A stretch of DNA of 23,851 bases, taken from a virus. Positions 20,188 through 23,851 of this stretch are shown piece after piece; the stretch's first letter is position 1; every line of letters starts with the position of its first letter. The notes under the pieces are model-generated. The model saw only the letters and a list, made by a program, of their open reading frames with translations. It had not been told where the DNA came from and made no database searches. The translations under genes were made by a program, and so were the position numbers. Location of the stretch: the IMG/VR virus record IMGVR_UViG_3300028895_000848, positions 1 to 23,851 of that record, one strand, 5' to 3'.

Positions 20188-20644
20188 ACTCAAACTAAAT
20201 CAATGGAGAGACACAACGTCCGGAATGATCATCAAAGGTCAACTTACGATTCGGAATGCATTAACAGGCGAGGTTTTGCATCAAGCAGAGAATATGGTTG
20301 TAGATGACGGCCTTGAACTAATTGCAGACAGAATGAAAGATAACACACAAGCAGCATTAGGATGGATTGCTGTTGGTACAAGTAATGTTACAGTTGCGGC
20401 GACTGACTCAGCATTGTATGCTGAGATCGATAGAAATGCAGCGACTGTAGTTAATGCGAACCTGAATACTCTCGAAATAGAAACTGACTTCTCCGCAGCA
20501 GAAGCGGTAGCAACTTGGAGAGAGGTCGGCGTGTTCAATGCTGCAGCTGCTGGAGTAATGTTCAATAGGATCAATATTGATTTTACAAAGACTGCTGCTA
20601 CCCCGATCAATGTAAAATTCATATTTACATGGACAAGAGCGTGA
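20162..20644 (+). CDS. Fibre-region adaptor protein, about 160 aa
   Basis: The sequence contains 'IIKGQLTIRNALTGEVLHQA', 'ENMVVDDGLELIADRM', 'GWIAVGTSNVTVAATDSALY' and a beta C-terminus (VKFIFTWTRA). This pattern ('TGev....N.V.d.Gl..ia', 'i.vGtg....t..dt.L..e') is found in many phage proteins next to tail fibre genes. The start is unresolved: ATG 20162 has a poor ribosome site, TTG 20180 has GGAG nine bases upstream, and ATG 20225 has GGAG too far away. I give the longest form; TTG 20180 is the best-supported alternative. It probably attaches or assembles the fibre. Confidence 0.75.
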   Translation: MTELICLDKLKLNQWRDTTSGMIIKGQLTIRNALTGEVLHQAENMVVDDGLELIADRMKDNTQAALGWIAVGTSNVTVAATDSALYAEIDRNAATVVNANLNTLEIETDFSAAEAVATWREVGVFNAAAAGVMFNRINIDFTKTAATPINVKFIFTWTRA

Positions 20645-20651
20645 TTAAGAA

Positions 20652-22352
20652 ATGGTAATGAAATTCAATCCGGACCAAAGAGCTTTCGCTCCAGACATGA
20701 ATAATGTAGCTCTGCAACTCAACTATGCTGTTGAAACTGGATGCGCAGTAACAGAGAAAAGCGGCGGCGCTGATATGAGCGTCGATGTAGCAGCAGGTAC
20801 AATCCTATTCAACGGAACTGGAGCAATTGCTGTAGCAGGTGGAAACTATGCCATAGCTGCCGCTCACCCAAGTCTTGATCGATACGATCTTGTACTTGTT
20901 AATGTAGCTGGAACAGTAAGTGTGCTTACTGGTACACCTGCTTCTGTACCGAAAACCCCTAGTTATGACGCGGAAACTTACATCTGTTTAGCTCGTGTTT
21001 TTGTAGATGACGGCGCTACAAGTATTGTGAACGCTGACATCTTCGATCAACGAATCATTAACACTGGAGGAGGTGGTGGAACAGGAACTGGCACTGTCAT
21101 TACTGGAGTAGATCAATCTGGATGTACGGATGGAGACGTTGTTACATTTGACGGCTCAGACTTTGTACCAGCTCAAGCTAATTCAGTCGACACGAGTAGA
21201 GCAGTTGGTATAATTGACAATGTGTCTGGTTCAACAGGAGATGTCACTCTCTTTGGAGAAGTAGATTTCCTTTCAGGACTTACACCAGGAGAAACATACT
21301 ATCTATCTGATACAGTAGCTGGAGGTTTGGAAACAACACCGCCCGCTATCGCTGTGAAGATCGGAGAAGCAATCAGTGCAACTACATTACTTCTTGACAT
21401 TGATAGAGTTGTTGGAAGTACGACCGGATCTAAATACACTGATTCCTTCACTTCGCAAACAAGTGTTGTAGTCACACACAATCTGAATGACAGCAATCCG
21501 ATCGTGCAAGTATATGATAACAATAGCGAGCAGATCACTCCAGACACAATTGATATTACAGATGCGAATACCGTAACAGTCACATTCCTTGTTGCAACAA
21601 CCGGAACAGTCGTTGTGCATAGTATTCCAAACGCTACAAGAACATACACTGGATTCAGTGCTATGTACTCTGAAAGCTTTACAGGCCAAACAAGTGTAGC
21701 TGTGAATCACAATCTTGGACAGAAATATGTTGCTGTACAAGTGTTTGATAACACAGATCAGCTTGTTGAACCAACAAGCGTTACTCTAACTGATGCGAAT
21801 AATCTGACTGTGACATTCGGCGTCGCTACAAGCGGTGAGATTGTTGTAGTTGGAGGAGCAGTCGTTAGTATTGGTAGTGTGCTCGGAGTAAAAAGATACA
21901 GCACAACATTCACAAGTCAGACTACAGTAGTAGTGACGCATAGTTTGAACACCGTCTCTCCTTCTGTAATGATCTATGATGGATCAGGAGATGCAATCGT
22001 TGGTGATATTGCTGTTTTGAATGCGAATCAAGTGCAACTTGACTTTGGAGTAGCTACTTCAGGAACAGTTGAAGTTCAAGGCGGTGCACAGACATCAACT
22101 CCAGGAGCCGGATCTGGTGATTTCTTACCAGACACAGACAACGCATATGATCTTGGAAGCGGCACATACAAATGGAAAGACATCTACGTAAGTGGATCGT
22201 TAAACTTAGCTAACGTCACTGTTACCGGAAGTGTGTTTCTTGGAGTCGTAGCAAGCGATCCTGGAACACCAACCGAAGGACAAATTTGGTACAATAGTAC
22301 TGATAAACAATTCAAAGGGTATAACGGCACAAGCACGGTGATACTTGGATAA
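20652..22352 (+). CDS. Tail fibre protein with triple repeat, 566 aa
   Basis: ATG 20652 follows the previous stop by seven bases. The N-terminus (VMKFNPDQRAFAPDMNNVAL, then a Gly/Ala/Val-rich region) is of the baseplate-attachment kind, followed by a Gly-rich hinge at about residue 138 (NTGGGGGTGTGTVI). Residues about 261-326, 337-402 and 414-479 are three copies of a beta module (S.T.SQT.VVVTH.LN, an 'V.VYD' strand, then 'VT.GVATSG.vvV.g'). A 'DTDNAYDLGSGTYKWKDIYV' fibre repeat follows, and the end, GTPTEGQIWYNSTDKQFKGY, is a joining element repeated in the next gene. It is likely trimeric and forms the fibre shaft. Confidence 0.82.
   Translation: MVMKFNPDQRAFAPDMNNVALQLNYAVETGCAVTEKSGGADMSVDVAAGTILFNGTGAIAVAGGNYAIAAAHPSLDRYDLVLVNVAGTVSVLTGTPASVPKTPSYDAETYICLARVFVDDGATSIVNADIFDQRIINTGGGGGTGTGTVITGVDQSGCTDGDVVTFDGSDFVPAQANSVDTSRAVGIIDNVSGSTGDVTLFGEVDFLSGLTPGETYYLSDTVAGGLETTPPAIAVKIGEAISATTLLLDIDRVVGSTTGSKYTDSFTSQTSVVVTHNLNDSNPIVQVYDNNSEQITPDTIDITDANTVTVTFLVATTGTVVVHSIPNATRTYTGFSAMYSESFTGQTSVAVNHNLGQKYVAVQVFDNTDQLVEPTSVTLTDANNLTVTFGVATSGEIVVVGGAVVSIGSVLGVKRYSTTFTSQTTVVVTHSLNTVSPSVMIYDGSGDAIVGDIAVLNANQVQLDFGVATSGTVEVQGGAQTSTPGAGSGDFLPDTDNAYDLGSGTYKWKDIYVSGSLNLANVTVTGSVFLGVVASDPGTPTEGQIWYNSTDKQFKGYNGTSTVILG
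21432..22088 (+). repeat. Three tandem repeats of a fibre beta module
   Basis: Units at about 21432-21630, 21660-21860 and 21892-22088 encode copies of a module of about 65 residues containing 'SQT.VVVTH.L' and 'VATSG..vV' elements, joined by spacers of about 10 residues. They are clear at the protein level and diverged at the base level. Confidence 0.8.
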
Positions 22353-22365
22353 GGAGGAAAGATAG

Positions 22366-23016
22366 ATGGGAACGAAATACGAAGTTGACAACGCCGGGAA
22401 CATTTCAGGCGAGACTGTAGTCCTAGCTTCGCAAGCTACTGATCCAGTCTCACCAGTTGAAGGGCAGTTGTGGTATAACAGCACAGACGAAGTGTTGAAA
22501 GTACGCAACAGTACAACATCAGAACCGATTGGAGCAAGCGGCTGGGTAAAGATAAGCGACACTGATCTAAGTGGTGGTGCAGCTACAAGTTTGAGCAGCG
22601 CTACTTTGACTGAAGCATATGAGAATTATCGAATTCAAATTTACGGCGAATTTGATGCAACAACAGCTGGAGTAGGATTAGAAATTAATGGAGATTCTGG
22701 TTCTAATTACCAACAGAACTACATCAAATGGTCTAACACAACAGCGACAGCGAATGATGCAACAGGTTCAGATTATAGAATACACACTGAAGGTAATGGT
22801 AGTGATTACTTTACAGCCATGATTGAGATCTTTAAAATCGCTTCGGATAGAGCTTTGATCTCACATCTTGGAGGATCAGGAGATCAAAATGGGGGCGGGT
22901 ATACTAGCACCGGAATGTGGACTGGCACTGGAGATATAACAATCTTCAAGATCCAGAAGAGCGCAGGTAACTTCACAACAAAAACCCGTATGGTTGTATG
23001 GGGGTGGAAAGACTAA
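22366..23016 (+). CDS. Distal tail fibre/receptor-binding protein, 216 aa
   Basis: A strong GGAGGAAAG ribosome site precedes ATG 22366. The first 60 residues repeat the joining element of the previous fibre: VSPVEGQLWYNSTDEVLKV, then RNSTTSEPIGASGW. The rest looks like a compact beta-sandwich (YRIQIYGEFDATTAGVGLEI; 'YFTAMIEIFKIASDRALISH'; closing TKTRMVVWGWKD), similar in feel to fibre tips that bind carbohydrate. It is likely a receptor-binding part mounted on the shaft. The stop overlaps the next start (TAATG). Confidence 0.8.
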   Translation: MGTKYEVDNAGNISGETVVLASQATDPVSPVEGQLWYNSTDEVLKVRNSTTSEPIGASGWVKISDTDLSGGAATSLSSATLTEAYENYRIQIYGEFDATTAGVGLEINGDSGSNYQQNYIKWSNTTATANDATGSDYRIHTEGNGSDYFTAMIEIFKIASDRALISHLGGSGDQNGGGYTSTGMWTGTGDITIFKIQKSAGNFTTKTRMVVWGWKD

Positions 23017-23851
23017 TGGTAGAGAATAGAAGTAGTCTGTTGATGACGCCTACTCCAACAGCGAGTGCGCCAACAGCAGCACAAGGAGCAATGTATTACG
23101 ATAGCGACGATGGTGAGATGAAGATTAGTAACGACGGAGCAACATTTGAAGCATTAGGTGGTGCTGCTGGATTTGTACCTTCTCTTGGAGATGGAAGTGA
23201 CGGAGCAGTTACTATAAGCTCGAATACCACGCTTTCAGAAAGTAAGCAATACACTGACTTGACGATTGACGCTACGTACACGCTTACAGTAAAATCAGGC
23301 GTCACCATTCAATGTACTGGCACGTTCACGAACAACGGTGCCATCACAGCATCCACAGTACCTGGAACAGGAGCGGCAGGCGTAGCAGATACTAACAAAG
23401 GAAACGCTGCTAGCGGAGACGCTGGAGATGGAGGAGGTAACCTGAACATCTTTTGCGCAACGTATGCCGGCGACGGCGTATTCAACGCTAACGGAGGTGC
23501 TGCCGCTAGCAGCACCGCCCCTAGCGCAATTGATGGTGATAACGCTGGGCCAGGAGGAAACCCAGGAGTAGCGCCCAGCACAGTCATAGGAGCCCTCGTT
23601 GGAGCGAGTGCAGCTGGAGGTGCTTCGAGTCCCACAGGCGGTTCAGGCGGAGAGGCAGCCGCTGTACTGAATTGGGCGTTAATCGACCTAAGAACTTGGG
23701 GTTTGTTCGCTGGAGGCGGTGGCTCAAGCGGTGGTATCGGTGAATCCCACACATCAGGAGGTTATCCTGGTGGTGGAGGCGGTGGTGCTGGAGGCAGTCT
23801 TGGAGGCGCAGGCGGAAATGGCCTGAACGGAGGAAACGGCTCAGCTTCTAC
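23016..23851 (+). CDS. Glycine-rich distal adhesin, partial at window end, at least 278 aa
   Basis: ATG 23016 overlaps the previous stop (TAATG); the frame is open to the end of the window, so the C-terminus is missing. The start repeats the joining element in diverged form (SAPTAAQGAMYYDSDDGEMK, then ISNDGATFEALGG). A beta region (SKQYTDLTIDATYTLTVKSG) leads into a long Gly/Ala-rich part with NNGAITA, AGGNGLNGGN-like and a six-Gly run near 23770. This is the composition of phage tip adhesins with polyglycine helices, such as the gp38 type, though sequence homology cannot be tested here. The base composition rises in G+C because of glycine and alanine codons. Confidence 0.8.
   Translation, partial: MVENRSSLLMTPTPTASAPTAAQGAMYYDSDDGEMKISNDGATFEALGGAAGFVPSLGDGSDGAVTISSNTTLSESKQYTDLTIDATYTLTVKSGVTIQCTGTFTNNGAITASTVPGTGAAGVADTNKGNAASGDAGDGGGNLNIFCATYAGDGVFNANGGAAASSTAPSAIDGDNAGPGGNPGVAPSTVIGALVGASAAGGASSPTGGSGGEAAAVLNWALIDLRTWGLFAGGGGSSGGIGESHTSGGYPGGGGGGAGGSLGGAGGNGLNGGNGSAS

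Noticed and set aside
23309-23752. 147-aa proline/alanine-rich minus-strand frame
   Set aside because: It is the complement of the glycine-rich adhesin; Gly codons read backwards give Pro and Ala. No promoter or ribosome site.
1-23851. CRISPR arrays, insertion sequences, attachment sites, replication origin
   Set aside because: No regularly spaced repeats, no transposase or integrase frames, and no origin-like iterons were found on reading through the window.

Overview
This window is about 24 kb of the late (virion) region of a tailed virus with a contractile, myovirus-type tail. Every recognisable gene is on the plus strand, packed with 1-20 base overlaps or short gaps. No host housekeeping gene, rRNA, tRNA, CRISPR array, insertion sequence or integrase was seen. 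Terminase, portal and most of the major capsid region must lie upstream, because the window opens in the last codons of a capsid-decoration-like gene. It closes inside a glycine-rich tail-tip gene.

The host is probably an archaeon. This is inferred from transcription signals: five near-identical copies of TTATTTTTAAATA (an archaeal TATA box) sit 0-2 bases after a TGA stop and mostly 31-40 bases before a start codon, with no bacterial -35/-10 pairs seen there. T-tracts close two transcription units. Ribosome sites of the GGAGG/GGTGA type fit an archaeal 16S tail. I cannot name the lineage; base composition is moderately AT-rich.

Layout. (1) 1-1240: end of a decoration gene, a 128-aa virion protein, a T-rich hairpin terminator, then two small proteins. 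(2) 1275-5969, opened by TATA box 1: a 54-aa protein, four beta-rich presumed virion proteins sharing short repeats, microproteins, a YiiX/NlpC-P60-like cysteine hydrolase, a 200-base gap full of inverted repeats, and a thermonuclease (SNase) homologue. (3) 6015-8795, TATA box 2: head-tail connector, a BppU-N-like protein, head closure and HK97-gp10-like proteins. (4) 8892-16397, TATA box 3 with an unusual leader: presumed tail terminator, sheath, tube, second hairpin terminator, tail assembly chaperone with a -1 frameshift signal, tape measure, hub and spike. (5) 16454-19539, TATA box 4: PAAR tip, gp25-like wedge, and a baseplate J-like wedge carrying an inserted jelly-roll-like domain. (6) 19582-end, TATA box 5: gpI-like protein, fibre adaptor and three consecutive fibre/adhesin proteins.

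Together these genes specify the neck, contractile tail, baseplate and receptor-binding apparatus. The most notable points are a textbook -1 frameshift site in the chaperone gene, the repeated promoter whose first ATG sometimes opens a mini-ORF or an overlapping membrane ORF, a structured non-coding stretch before the nuclease gene, a 12-bp perfect hairpin inside a small gene, and the domain insertion in the J-like protein.
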